64,000 nucleotides of DNA, from NCBI GenBank assembly GCA_045658315.1, contig JAZOUV010000006.1:1-64000 (forward strand), written 5' to 3'. The stretch's first letter is position 1. Each line of letters opens with the position of its first letter. The notes below the pieces were generated by a model. That model was given only the letters and a program-made list of their open reading frames with translations, did not search any database and was not told where the DNA came from. Of the stretch, positions 8,618 through 18,200 are shown piece after piece. This DNA is from RGIG1995 sp045658315 (lineage in GTDB: Bacteria > Bacillota > Clostridia > Oscillospirales > CAG-272). Both the position numbers and the translations under genes were made by a program.

Positions 8618-10372
8618 TTACTGTGCTTCTTTTGCCAATTCTTCTACGTTTGTATAAGCTTCATAATTCTTAAGCTTTGCCTTTGTCATTACGGGGCAAC
8701 CATAGTAATCAAAAGAGAATTTGCTGAATGACTTACTTGAAACGTATGCATTCTGTAATGTCACAAGGGGCATTACAGGCATATCCTTAAGAAGAATCTC
8801 TTCTGCCTCATGGAGATACTTTGTCTTAACTGCTCTGTCAAGCTTTTCGTTGTAAGCAGCATCGATCTTAGCGTTATATTCTTCGCTGTTGTATCCTGTC
8901 ACGCCGGGTTTAATGTCCCATCCGCCGTTATCGGGATCAGCAAGATCAAGTGCTGTTCCTGCATAATCTGTGGCAAAGCCTGCAAGTGTTGCAAAAGCAT
9001 CTGTCGAAAACATCTGAAGGTCAACTGCGGCTACATCAAAATCGCCTGTTTTGAACGCCTGTTCAAACAAATCAACATATACTTCGTATTCGTTGGAGGT
9101 TACCTTCTTTTCAGCTTCGAGCTTCTTTACCTTTACATCAAAACCAAGCTGCTTCCAAACGTCCTTTGCATAATTTGCAATAGCAACATCAACATCATTA
9201 TTTCTTACGATAATAGTAAATGACTTTTCTTCAAGTGTTACCTTCTTAAGAAGAGCCTTCGCTCCGTCAACATCACCTGTTGTCTTAATAAGGTCTCCGC
9301 CTTCTTCTCTGAAGCTGTTCTTTCTTGATGTATCAAACACTCCGTCTGTAATAAGACCAGTCGCTGCCTCTGCAAAAACCACTATATCTGCAATAGCTTC
9401 CCTGTCAAGTGCCATAGAAAGTGCCTGTCTTACTTCAACATTTGCAAAAATAGGATTGTTTGTGTTGAAATAATATGTGTGAACGTTCTGCATATCTACA
9501 GTCTTAACGCTCGATTTCCAACCTTCTCTTGAAGCAAGAGCGATCTCGGAATTATAGAACACATCACCGTTCTTGTATGCTGCAAGCTGTTCGTTTGCAT
9601 CTGCTCTGAGATCAATATACAAACGATAAGGCTTTACAACCTTGTCATCAGCATCCTTTTCAATGTTACGGTAATAATAAGAATTACGCTGGAGAGCCAT
9701 CTTTTCGTTAGGGTTAAAAGAACGAACTGCGAAAGGTCCGTTGCTTACCATAATAGCAACATTGGATGCCCACTGTTCTGCCTTGCTGAGTATATCCTCA
9801 CGAAGCGGAACGAGCAAGGGAGAAGCAAGGTTTTCTATAAACAAATCATAATTGATAGGTGCATCAAAATAGATTTCAAATGTCTTTGTATCTAAAGGAT
9901 ATAAACCGACATCGTCAGGTGAGCAGTCTCCGTTCTTATAGCTCTTTGCATTTTTAATATCAAACAGCATTGCCGCAGCACTGCAAGAAAATTCGGGATC
10001 AAGTATTCTCTTCCATGCAAACACAATATCGTCTACGGTAACTTCTCTGCCATCGCTCCAACCTGTTTTCTTTATGGTTACTTCCATCTTATAGATGTTA
10101 TTCTCTTCATCCTCAACAATCTTGTAATCCTTACAAAGTGCCTTTTCTACCTTACCCTTTGCATTTATGGTAAAAAGTCCCTCATAAATCATACCCATTA
10201 TCTTTGTTGCCGCATCGTCGGTATAAGCATAGATCGGGTCAAAGTTATAAATGTTGGATGTCATGTAGGTTCTGATAATAGCACCCCTGTCTTCTTCGTC
10301 TTTCTTTCCGCATCCTGCCATAACAGAAACGACCATTACAAGGCATAATAAAAGTGCCAATAATCTTTTCAT
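8618..10372 (-). CDS. ABC transporter substrate-binding lipoprotein, family 5 (oligopeptide type)
   Basis: A 584-residue secreted lipoprotein: a signal peptide ends in the lipobox VMAGC, with Cys21 as the anchor. The body is of the OppA/DppA class (SBP family 5): TYMTSNIYNFDPIYAYTDDA, the VDDIVFAWKRILDPEF segment and FNTNNPIFANVEVRQALSMA are characteristic. It should capture peptides or a similar ligand outside the cell. ATG 10372 is preferred to 10390 because GAGGGG is placed correctly before it. No permease or ATPase gene is adjacent, so it is an orphan binding protein that would use a transporter encoded elsewhere. Confidence 0.88.
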   Translation of the reverse strand: MKRLLALLLCLVMVVSVMAGCGKKDEEDRGAIIRTYMTSNIYNFDPIYAYTDDAATKIMGMIYEGLFTINAKGKVEKALCKDYKIVEDEENNIYKMEVTIKKTGWSDGREVTVDDIVFAWKRILDPEFSCSAAAMLFDIKNAKSYKNGDCSPDDVGLYPLDTKTFEIYFDAPINYDLFIENLASPLLVPLREDILSKAEQWASNVAIMVSNGPFAVRSFNPNEKMALQRNSYYYRNIEKDADDKVVKPYRLYIDLRADANEQLAAYKNGDVFYNSEIALASREGWKSSVKTVDMQNVHTYYFNTNNPIFANVEVRQALSMALDREAIADIVVFAEAATGLITDGVFDTSRKNSFREEGGDLIKTTGDVDGAKALLKKVTLEEKSFTIIVRNNDVDVAIANYAKDVWKQLGFDVKVKKLEAEKKVTSNEYEVYVDLFEQAFKTGDFDVAAVDLQMFSTDAFATLAGFATDYAGTALDLADPDNGGWDIKPGVTGYNSEEYNAKIDAAYNEKLDRAVKTKYLHEAEEILLKDMPVMPLVTLQNAYVSSKSFSKFSFDYYGCPVMTKAKLKNYEAYTNVEELAKEAQ

Positions 10373-10751
10373 TAGGTTGAGCCCCCTCATAAGAATTAAA
10401 ATTTGTAGTAAAACATAATTGTCTGCGTATCATTTGTTTCTATTCAAAAAGAAATTTTATTCCCTTATTTGTACAGCACAAAAAGCATACCAAATATCAA
10501 TTGATTTTAACATATTTTTGTCTTTTTATCAACGATATTCCGCACGTTTTTTTACTTTTAGCCATTTGCACAATTACACAATATGTTTTTGGCTATTTCG
10601 CACAACAACTTAATATTATCTGTTTAATTATAATACATAAACCCAAAACTTTCAAGTGTTATTTGAAAGAGTTTCATTTTTTTTTACATATTTTTCGTAT
10701 TAATGCAAATAATTAAGCCAAACGACAAATATTATACGGGAGCATTTTACC
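10373..10751. other. Divergent intergenic region between the binding protein and gpr
   Basis: An AT-rich region of about 380 bases serving both directions. A weak minus-strand promoter candidate is TTGTGC, 16 bases, TAAAAT (10454-10481). For gpr I could not identify a convincing sigma-F or sigma-G element; the region TGCAAATA ... AAATATTATA near 10703-10736 is the only candidate. No gene is seen. Confidence 0.4.
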
Positions 10752-11651
10752 ATGAAACACCAACATTATATTCGCACCGACCTTGCCGCCGAAAGTCCTC
10801 TTCTCGGAGAATCTCAAAAAACAGAGGGTGTATCTGTCAACGTCGAAAAAAGCCCATCCACCGAAACGGCAGTCATAAAAATTCTCAACCAAAAGGGAGA
10901 AAAAGCATTGGGCAAGCCTATTGGCACATATATAACAATAAGCTTCGGCAAAGCCTGGATTTTGCCTGAAGCTGATATACAAAATATTATTGACACGGTT
11001 GCTCAGAAAATCAAGCTTCTTGCCGAAGAGCTTCTCCCCGACAAAGAAAAGTACAGCATACTTATCGTCGGATTGGGTAACAGATATATAACCTCGGATG
11101 CATTGGGTCCACTCACCGTAAAAGAAATTACGGTCACACGACACTTGAAAGACAAAAATCCACGCCTTTTTGATATACTTGAGCAACAAAATGTATCCGC
11201 TCTTGCTCCGGGGGTATTGGGACAAACGGGAATAGAGACGGCAGAGCTTATTAAAGGGGCGGTAGACACGGTAAACCCCGATCTTGTCGTCGCCATAGAC
11301 GCACTTGCCGCTAAAAGTGTCAACAGACTTGCCACCACCATACAAATTTGCGATACAGGAATCGCCCCCGGTTCGGGGATCGACAACACCAAACAAGCAA
11401 TCAACCGCGACACTTTGGGAGTTCCCGTTATAGCCGTTGGGGTTCCTACTATGGTAAGCTCCGCCACCCTTGTCTATGATGCCCTCGAAACAGCACAGGT
11501 GAAGGATATCAGCGACGAGTTAATACAAGTTCTTGACAACGGCATCAGCTTTTTCGTTACATTAAATGAAACAGATGCCGTCATAAATCTTCTTTCCCGC
11601 ATACTGTCCGAAAGTATTGATAAAGCCTTTTCCGTCTCCGCTCCCCACTGA
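10752..11651 (+). CDS. gpr: GPR endopeptidase (spore germination protease)
   Basis: A 299-residue protease of peptidase family A25 that degrades small acid-soluble spore proteins on germination. The N-terminus HYIRTDLAAESPLL matches the zymogen processing region of GPR, where self-cleavage removes a propeptide. Conserved blocks include LIVGLGNRYITSDALGPLTV, LAPGVLGQTGIETAELIKGA, VDTVNPDLVVAIDALAAKS and a GIAPGSGIDN loop. It is shorter than the Bacillus enzyme (about 370 aa), as in other clostridia. Start ATG 10752 has GGGAG nine bases upstream. The downstream gene is spoIIP, the same order as in Bacillus. Confidence 0.95.
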   Translation: MKHQHYIRTDLAAESPLLGESQKTEGVSVNVEKSPSTETAVIKILNQKGEKALGKPIGTYITISFGKAWILPEADIQNIIDTVAQKIKLLAEELLPDKEKYSILIVGLGNRYITSDALGPLTVKEITVTRHLKDKNPRLFDILEQQNVSALAPGVLGQTGIETAELIKGAVDTVNPDLVVAIDALAAKSVNRLATTIQICDTGIAPGSGIDNTKQAINRDTLGVPVIAVGVPTMVSSATLVYDALETAQVKDISDELIQVLDNGISFFVTLNETDAVINLLSRILSESIDKAFSVSAPH

Positions 11652-11822
11652 CGTTTTTTGGGGGACAGATTCCTGACGTTAAATAAAAAAGCAAACAAGG
11701 CTAAAATTGTTTGTCAATACTTCCAATCTATTTTTTATCTGAATTTGCAATACATTAATTTTTACGAAAATATTCCGGTCAATCTATCCAAACATCAACA
11801 TTACGACAATGCACGTATTCAG

Positions 11823-11851
11823 TCATAATATTTTTTACATTCCCATATAAT
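11823..11851 (+). promoter_or_regulatory. Sigma-E-type promoter of spoIIP
   Basis: TCATAAT (11823-11829), 14 bases, CATATAAT (11844-11851). Compared with the known sigma-E consensus KMATATT-N14/15-CATACAHT this is six of seven and seven of eight. Transcription would start near 11858, inside the terminator stem that follows. Confidence 0.7.
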
Positions 11852-11884
11852 AGACCGAGGCAAACAAATGCCTCGGTCTGTTTT
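11852..11884 (+). terminator. Terminator hairpin of gpr, overlapping the spoIIP transcription start
   Basis: A perfect 10-bp stem (AGACCGAGGC and its complement, 8-base loop) followed by GUUUU, placed immediately before the AAGGAGG ribosome site of spoIIP. It would stop read-through from gpr. A transcript starting at about 11858 lacks the outer part of the 5' arm. Confidence 0.7.
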
Positions 11885-11897
11885 ATAAGGAGGATGT

Positions 11898-13028
11898 ATG
11901 ATTAAAATTATTGCCAAAATTGCTCTATGTATTATCTCTTTTGTCGGTTTTTCGCTGCTTATAGTTTCAGCAACGCTAAAACCGCCTACACTCACAATCA
12001 TTAACAAAGTTACAGCAGCAGGTTTCGGTGTCTCGCCAAATTCCGCTTTTTTTGTCTCCGCACAAACTACAACTTCCGCCCCATACACCTATATAAACCT
12101 CCCAAAAGACAGTATCTCTCCCGCCGCAATACTGTATTATAACTCTCTTCCAAAAGAAGAAACTGTGCCGGAAGGACAAGACCCGCCAACCTCTCTGCCA
12201 CCCCAAGAATCTACACTTCCTGCAAATACTTTTCCCATTATTGCACTTGACCTGAGCGATAATCAATCCCCTGATAACCTTTTATGCAAAAACGAAAGCA
12301 AGTACTCCCCCGATGTCAACACACTGTTAAGAAATGAATACCCTCTCACCTACACTAAAACGGTTTCGTCTAATAATGAGTACCAGCCTTTGGTACTGAT
12401 AATACATACTCATGGCACCGAATGCTATATGCCTGATGGGGCAGAAACTTATACTGCCGATATGCCTACGAGAAAACAAGATATTTCTGCCAATGTTGTT
12501 GCAGTGGGAAAAGTCCTTGCCGACGAGTTAAATAATCGGGGAATATCCACCATTCACTGTACTACAATGTTTGATGCCGAAAGCTATTCCGAAAGCTACA
12601 ATCTTTCCGAAAAAGCCGTCCAAAGCTATCTGGCCCAATATCCGTCAATACAATATGTCTTTGATGTACACAGAGACTCTATTATAAGAGAAAAAAATGA
12701 AAAGATCAAACCTCTTACAACAGTAAACGGCATCCAAACTGCCCAAGCAATGTTTGTTGTAGGCACAGACTCCGCCGGTGCTGATCACCCCAATTGGATA
12801 AACAATCTTACTATTGCATCCTTTTTTCAAACCAAGCTTATTCAAAAATACGGAAACATCATGCGACCCATAAATTTGCGTGCGGCAAGCTTTAATGCAG
12901 AGCACGCACCAGGTTCTATACTTATTGAAATAGGCAGTTGCGGAAACACACTGTCGGAAGCAAAAAACTGTGCAACCCTCCTCGGCAAAACCATAGCTGA
13001 AATTATCCTCACCGACGGAAAAGCATAA
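11898..13028 (+). CDS. spoIIP: Stage II sporulation protein P
   Basis: A 376-residue membrane-anchored amidase of the SpoIID-SpoIIM-SpoIIP engulfment machine, which cuts stem peptides from septal peptidoglycan in the mother cell. One helix (residues about 6-28) anchors it, followed by a Pro/Ser-rich linker. The catalytic domain (about 165-370) has LIIHTHGTECYMPDG with the metal-ligand His and Glu, YVFDVHRDSI, and APGSILIEIGSCGNTLSEAK. Start ATG 11898 has AAGGAGG. The sigma-E-type promoter upstream agrees with its mother-cell role. It ends before a palindromic repeat and the convergent carbohydrate operon. Confidence 0.95.
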   Translation: MIKIIAKIALCIISFVGFSLLIVSATLKPPTLTIINKVTAAGFGVSPNSAFFVSAQTTTSAPYTYINLPKDSISPAAILYYNSLPKEETVPEGQDPPTSLPPQESTLPANTFPIIALDLSDNQSPDNLLCKNESKYSPDVNTLLRNEYPLTYTKTVSSNNEYQPLVLIIHTHGTECYMPDGAETYTADMPTRKQDISANVVAVGKVLADELNNRGISTIHCTTMFDAESYSESYNLSEKAVQSYLAQYPSIQYVFDVHRDSIIREKNEKIKPLTTVNGIQTAQAMFVVGTDSAGADHPNWINNLTIASFFQTKLIQKYGNIMRPINLRAASFNAEHAPGSILIEIGSCGNTLSEAKNCATLLGKTIAEIILTDGKA

Positions 13029-13047
13029 AATATTTATGCCTATATGA

Positions 13048-13152
13048 CCTCTATGCATTTATTTCTACTTTGCACGAACCGAGGAAGATTCCAAAGGCAT
13101 TTCCCTTTGGATTCTTCCTTGGTATGTGTGTAGTTGTAATAAATACATAGAG
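13048..13152. repeat. Palindromic repeat element, copy 1
   Basis: About 105 bases, near-symmetric. Outer arms CTCTATG / CATAGAG (13049-13055, 13146-13152) flank an inner hairpin whose 17-base arms (13081-13097 and 13104-13120) match at 15 positions. The core ATTCCAAAGG ... CCTTTGGATTCTTC and outer arms recur at 30644-30750. It lies between convergent genes. Confidence 0.7.
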
Positions 13153-13171
13153 TTATTGTTTTTTATTTGTA

Positions 13172-13206
13172 TACAAAAAATTCCACCCGCATTTTTACGG
13201 GTGGAT
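13172..13206 (-). terminator. Terminator of the carbohydrate-uptake operon
   Basis: An 8-bp stem TCCACCCG / CGGGTGGA with an 8-base loop, followed on the minus strand by AUUUUUUG; it lies 20 bases beyond the last permease gene. Confidence 0.85.
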
Positions 13207-13227
13207 ATTTTCGTTTTATAATATTTA

Positions 13228-14247
13228 TTAACCTACGATACCGGAACGCTCGATACCTGCTATCAGATATCTCTGACAGAACAAGTACATTATAATCAGA
13301 GGAGCGATTATAAGAAGTGATGCGGTATTGTAAATTGCTGCTTCATACATAGACTGTCCCGCATAAACTGTATCCAATGACTTAGGTATCATAACTATGT
13401 CGGGCATAGTTACGAAGCTTGACTTGGGGAAGAATAAGTCTGTATAGAACATATCCGTCCACTGCCATGAGAATGAGAACAGGAATACTGTAATCAGCAT
13501 AGGCACGGAAAGGGGAACTATAATCTGAATAAATGTTCTGAATACGCCCGAACCGTCAAGATATGCTGATTCTTCAAGTTCATCCGGTACACCGCGGAAA
13601 TACTGACGAAGCATATAAATATACAAGCCGTTCTTAAAACCAAGACCGCCCAACGAAAGAACAATCAAAGGCCAGTAGGTGCCCAAGAGGTTTATCTGTT
13701 CTCCGCCGAACAACTTGATTATGTTGAACACGTCGAAGTATCTAAACTTCATAAACATCGAAAGCTGTAATGTTTCGTGCGGTACAACCATTGTGAAAAT
13801 TACAAGGAAGAACAACAAATTGTTGAACCTAAACTTAAATTTCGCAAATCCGTATGCAACTACACAGCATATAAATGTCTGTATAAGTGCACACGCCAAT
13901 GACAACAACAATGTATTAAAGAATGCAGTGAAATATTTTGCCTCCACTATAAGTGCCTTATACGTATCAAGCGTAGGATATTTTGCAATATACTTAACTG
14001 TTACGTCAACAAAGTCTTCTTTGCCCATAAATGAGCTGAATATCTTTGAAAGCACGGGAGAAAGAATTACATATGAAATACCAACGAGAAGTACCAAACG
14101 GAATATTACCCATACTACCGTCTTAACAAACTTGAAAGAGAGGTATTTCAATTTAAATCTGGTCCAAAAGGACGTACGCTCGAAATCAACGCGAATCTTA
14201 TTCTTCGTTTCTTTCATTATCTTAGGGGCTGTTGCCTGATTATTCAT
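13228..14247 (-). CDS. Carbohydrate ABC transporter permease (MalG type), pair 2
   Basis: A 339-residue inner-membrane permease with about six helices. The cytoplasmic EAA loop reads DELEESAYLDGSGVFRTFIQ and continues IIVPLSVPML, which contacts the ATPase; this and VFTMVVPHETLQLSMFMKFR place it in the MalG/MsmG (CUT1) family. The N-terminal ~30 residues are charged and unusual for the family. The start has AGGAGG nine bases ahead. It pairs with the MalF-type permease directly upstream (18-base gap). It is the last gene of the operon. The sugar is unknown, and no ATPase gene is present. Confidence 0.88.
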   Translation of the reverse strand: MNNQATAPKIMKETKNKIRVDFERTSFWTRFKLKYLSFKFVKTVVWVIFRLVLLVGISYVILSPVLSKIFSSFMGKEDFVDVTVKYIAKYPTLDTYKALIVEAKYFTAFFNTLLLSLACALIQTFICCVVAYGFAKFKFRFNNLLFFLVIFTMVVPHETLQLSMFMKFRYFDVFNIIKLFGGEQINLLGTYWPLIVLSLGGLGFKNGLYIYMLRQYFRGVPDELEESAYLDGSGVFRTFIQIIVPLSVPMLITVFLFSFSWQWTDMFYTDLFFPKSSFVTMPDIVMIPKSLDTVYAGQSMYEAAIYNTASLLIIAPLIIMYLFCQRYLIAGIERSGIVG

Positions 14248-14265
14248 ATCGAAATTCCTCCTTTC

Positions 14266-15234
14266 TTAGTCTCTTCTCTGATAGAATACGTAGCCTGAAA
14301 TCAATGCAGATACCAAGCCTATCAATAACAGAACGATCAAGAAGTAAATCCATGACATCGCAGAACTTACAACATGTTTGTTCGGTTCTTGATATATCTT
14401 GTCAATATACATCATTACGCTGTTTGAGCTTCTCGTAAATGAGTCAATAACCGTATATATCGTATTAACAAGTATCATCGGGCTTATCATCGGGAAGGTG
14501 ATCTTCCAGAATGTTTCCCATGCTGCCGCACCGTCTATCTGACACGATTCGTAAATCGCAGGAGATATCGACTGAAGACCTGCAAGGAAGATGAGCATCT
14601 GTACACCTGAACGGCTGATTATGTCATACACGTTTGCAATAATGCCTACAACGTATGTCATCAGCTCTCCGCCAACCTTCATACTTCCGAACAACCATTG
14701 GAGGTTTGCAGCTGATGCAAGTGCTTCAGACGCTGTCGCACCGCCGGTTCCGTCATCAATAGAACTTGATGAGTCGGTCATGTATGTCAGCATCGTGTTG
14801 CTTTGGTCAATATATTCTACAACACCTGTACCAATAATAACGGGTATAAAGAATATCGCACGGAACAATGCTCTGCCGAGCATCTTCTGGTTAAGCAACA
14901 CCGCCATAAACAGTGAGAAAATTACTATTGCGGGAATATCAAATATAAGCTGTTTAATACCCGCAACAAGAACCTGAACGAAGCCCGGATCTTCAAACAG
15001 TGCTTCCTGGTAGTTAGTAAGTCCGATAAACTCTGTCGTATATCCGCCGCCTGTCAAAATGGTAAGCTTTGAAAAACTGAACATTATCGAGTCGGCTATA
15101 ATAGGCAAATATACTATAGCAAATACTGCCAAGAACGGCATTATGAACCACCAACCGGCTCTTGCCTTTCTCGCGTCAAGGGATGCTATTTTCTTCTTAC
15201 GCTTCTTTGCGGGAATAGCAGAATTATTTGTCAT
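14266..15234 (-). CDS. Sugar ABC transporter permease (MalF/UgpA type), pair 2
   Basis: A 322-residue permease. A basic N-terminus (KKRKKK) precedes the first helix WWFIMPFLAVFAIVYLPIIA. The EAA loop is IYESCQIDGAAAWETFWKIT followed by FPMISPMILV. A periplasmic or extracellular Ser/Thr/Gly-rich insertion (residues about 145-165, TDSSSSIDDGTGGATASEA) is unusual. It forms the heterodimeric channel with the next permease. AAGGGGTG precedes the ATG, 19 bases after the DUF5696 stop codon, consistent with one transcript. Confidence 0.88.
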   Translation of the reverse strand: MTNNSAIPAKKRKKKIASLDARKARAGWWFIMPFLAVFAIVYLPIIADSIMFSFSKLTILTGGGYTTEFIGLTNYQEALFEDPGFVQVLVAGIKQLIFDIPAIVIFSLFMAVLLNQKMLGRALFRAIFFIPVIIGTGVVEYIDQSNTMLTYMTDSSSSIDDGTGGATASEALASAANLQWLFGSMKVGGELMTYVVGIIANVYDIISRSGVQMLIFLAGLQSISPAIYESCQIDGAAAWETFWKITFPMISPMILVNTIYTVIDSFTRSSNSVMMYIDKIYQEPNKHVVSSAMSWIYFLIVLLLIGLVSALISGYVFYQRRD

Positions 15235-15252
15235 TATTCACACACCCCTTTC

Positions 15253-18200
15253 TTAGTTCTGTGCCGTTGTCTCAGGAGTTCCCGTGGTTTCAGGTGCATC
15301 TGTCTCCTCGGGAGTTCCTGTTGTTTCAGCAGATGTTGTCTCTTCAGAAATTTCTTCTGTTACTTCGGGAGCTTCCTCGCTCTCTTCTTCAACATACTTT
15401 TCTTCTTCCTCTACAGTGGATTCAATAAATCCGAGACCCTTAACAGTTCTGCCGTTTACGGTAATATCAAAGCTGTTATAGTTCAAAATGAACACCTTGC
15501 CGTTTGAATATGTTACCTTAATAACTGTACCTGCCTTTGTGAGATACTTCGTCTTAAGATCAATAAGATCTTCCTCATCCTCAGGCTCTGCCTCTTCTAC
15601 CCCTGTATCAGGGTTAAGTGCGGGATCATCCTCAGGCTCTTCCTCAGGCTCTGTAGGTGAGTTAGGATCGGTATTGTCGGGATTCTGAGCGTTTTGCTCT
15701 GCCTGCTTAATTGCTTCAAGCTTTGCCGCAAGAATTTCTGCTCTTCTTTCCTTCTCTTCTTCATGAACCTTCAATATTGCATCCACTTCCTGTGCTGCCT
15801 TCAATGCTGCTGCATCTTCTTCTTTTTCCTGCTCTGTAGGCACACGCTCAGCCTGTACAAATTCATGATCAACTATCAAAGCTGTCTGAACATCGTTCAA
15901 AGCTTCATTTATTGTATTGTAATAACTGACAAGGTCTTCTTTCCAAATCTTGTATGTTACAGAGAAGTACTGAGCATAAACCTCATCGTCCTTAAGCTCT
16001 TCTGTATTATCATACGCAAGGAGGAAGTAGGGGTTTGCACCGTTTTCAATCATCTTAAGTATTTCGTATGCGATGTTACCCGTTGTATTCAAAGGAGTTC
16101 CCGCAAATTCTACTGCACCGTGGAGTACCATACCTGTGAAAGGTATTGCCTGGCTGGAAGATATGTAACGGCTGCTGTCGAGAGATACGTTCAACAAATG
16201 GTCAACGTAGGCAAGAACATAAGAGTTACCTGCATTACTCATTATGCTGGTATAATCTCCTTTAAGGTTTTTGAGCAACTTTACAGTCTCGTATCTTGCA
16301 TCTTCACGGTTATAAGGATCTTTCTTGTCAAAATCCGAGTTCAGATCTGAGCCGAGTGAGCCTACGGATACGCCGGTTGCACCCATCTTCTGCAAATCTT
16401 CATTGAAGCCTTCATAGAACTTCGAGAATGCAGATATTGAAACAACAACGTTACCCGTTTTCATAAGTGTCTGATATACGTTATCGTATTTTTGCTTCTG
16501 TGTATAACGGTTATCAATGGTTCTTACGGCATCCTTCTTGAAGCTGAAGCCGTCAAGCATTGATGTGTCATATACATAGTTGAAATCAAAATCGGGATAT
16601 ACGCCAAAGCCTTTTTCTTCTGCCTTTTTGAGTATTTCGGTAAAGCCTTTGTCTCCGCCAGCTTTTTTCTGGAACTTAACCTTTGAAGGCACCGTCGCGG
16701 TCATACCGCCGTTTGCAAAACCGGTCAACTTAAAGTTTATGTTGCTTATTCCTTTCTCTTCAAGATCGGAGTACATAGTAATCAGATTATCAAAAGTTGT
16801 AAGCGGTTTTTCAACTGTTACGGGGAAACTGAGGAACTTCTCTGTGGTATCTATTGTACCGAGTGTCTCAATGTAGAGAGGAATATCCTTCTCTACTTCG
16901 TCTTCCTCAAGCTTTATAAGCTGTTCTGTTTCGTAGAGATAATCACGGTAAGCTTTTGCCATACCAACGTATGTTGCATCGTATGACTTATAATCCTTGT
17001 TTTCTTCTGCCGCTGTTGCAGCCAACGTCTGGTCTTCAAGCATTACATACTTAATTCTGTAGCTTCCTGTATATTTTCTGTCCGAAACAACAGTCCATGT
17101 TGCGTTACTACCTACAGAAATTGAGTCTGCAAGGTTATATTGGTCGGAAGGACGTGGGTTAAACGCTGTGTAAGCTGTATTATACTTATGCAACGCACCG
17201 CCTGTCTCCGCATAAATCGTCGAAAGTGAGTCACCCTCGGTTACGATTGCAAGGAAGCCCGAGTTAACATCATACTGCTTGATAACCTCTTCGCCGTCGA
17301 TCTCAACTTTAGCAGTTCTTACACCCGTTTCAACTACACCGTATACGGGGAGTCTCATAGTCTGCTGTGTAGAACCTGTAATCGTATGGAATGCATAGTC
17401 CTGACCGTACAGCTTACCGCTTATGGTCACCGAGCTTCCCAATACGTCCTCAAATCTAATGATAGTTCCGCTTCCGTCGGGAATAAATATGTATCCGTTG
17501 TTATCGGACGAACCAGCACCAACATAAGGAAGTATCTTCATGCTGTCGAGTGTGTAGGCCGTTTCATCAAAACGAATACCATTTGCACCGAGACGCATAT
17601 CAACACCCTCGTCTGTAAGTGTGTATTCAAGAGCAAACTTAAATACTGCCGGAGCCTTTTCCTTGGCTACATAACCTACCAATGAGTGGTCATATTCCAA
17701 TTCTTCAAAAGAGTATCCGGGACAATATGTCTTAATGAGTGTTTCCATACGGAGCTTTTCGTTTTCTTTAGCGTCCGTAGAAAATACGCGGATAGGATAC
17801 TTTTCAATAATGGGGAACTTTTCAATAAGGTCCTTCTTTGCCGCATTCGTAAGAGTGGGATCATTAAGATCCTTCTTCTGATAAAGCGATTCAAGTGTGT
17901 ACTTAGCTCTATTTGTTCTTCCGTCGATCTCATCGGGAATAAGAGTGAAGATCTGACTTTGGAAACGTTCTTCGGTAATCTGCATGGGAAGAAGCTTACG
18001 TGTTTCTTCGTTACCTACAGCATATTCTACACGCACACCGTTCTTAAGGTTCTTAACCTTGATCTGACCGAGTGTTACGCAGTCTTTATAACTTGAATAT
18101 GTCTTCTGAACACCGCTGTCTTTGTAGGAAATCAACACCTGTGAAAGAAGGTTCATCTTAGTGTCATCACTTGCTGTAATACCGCCTACACCATAGGGGT

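Noticed and set aside
10703..10736. Sigma-G promoter of gpr
   Set aside because: Candidate elements match the consensus poorly, so it was not annotated as a promoter.
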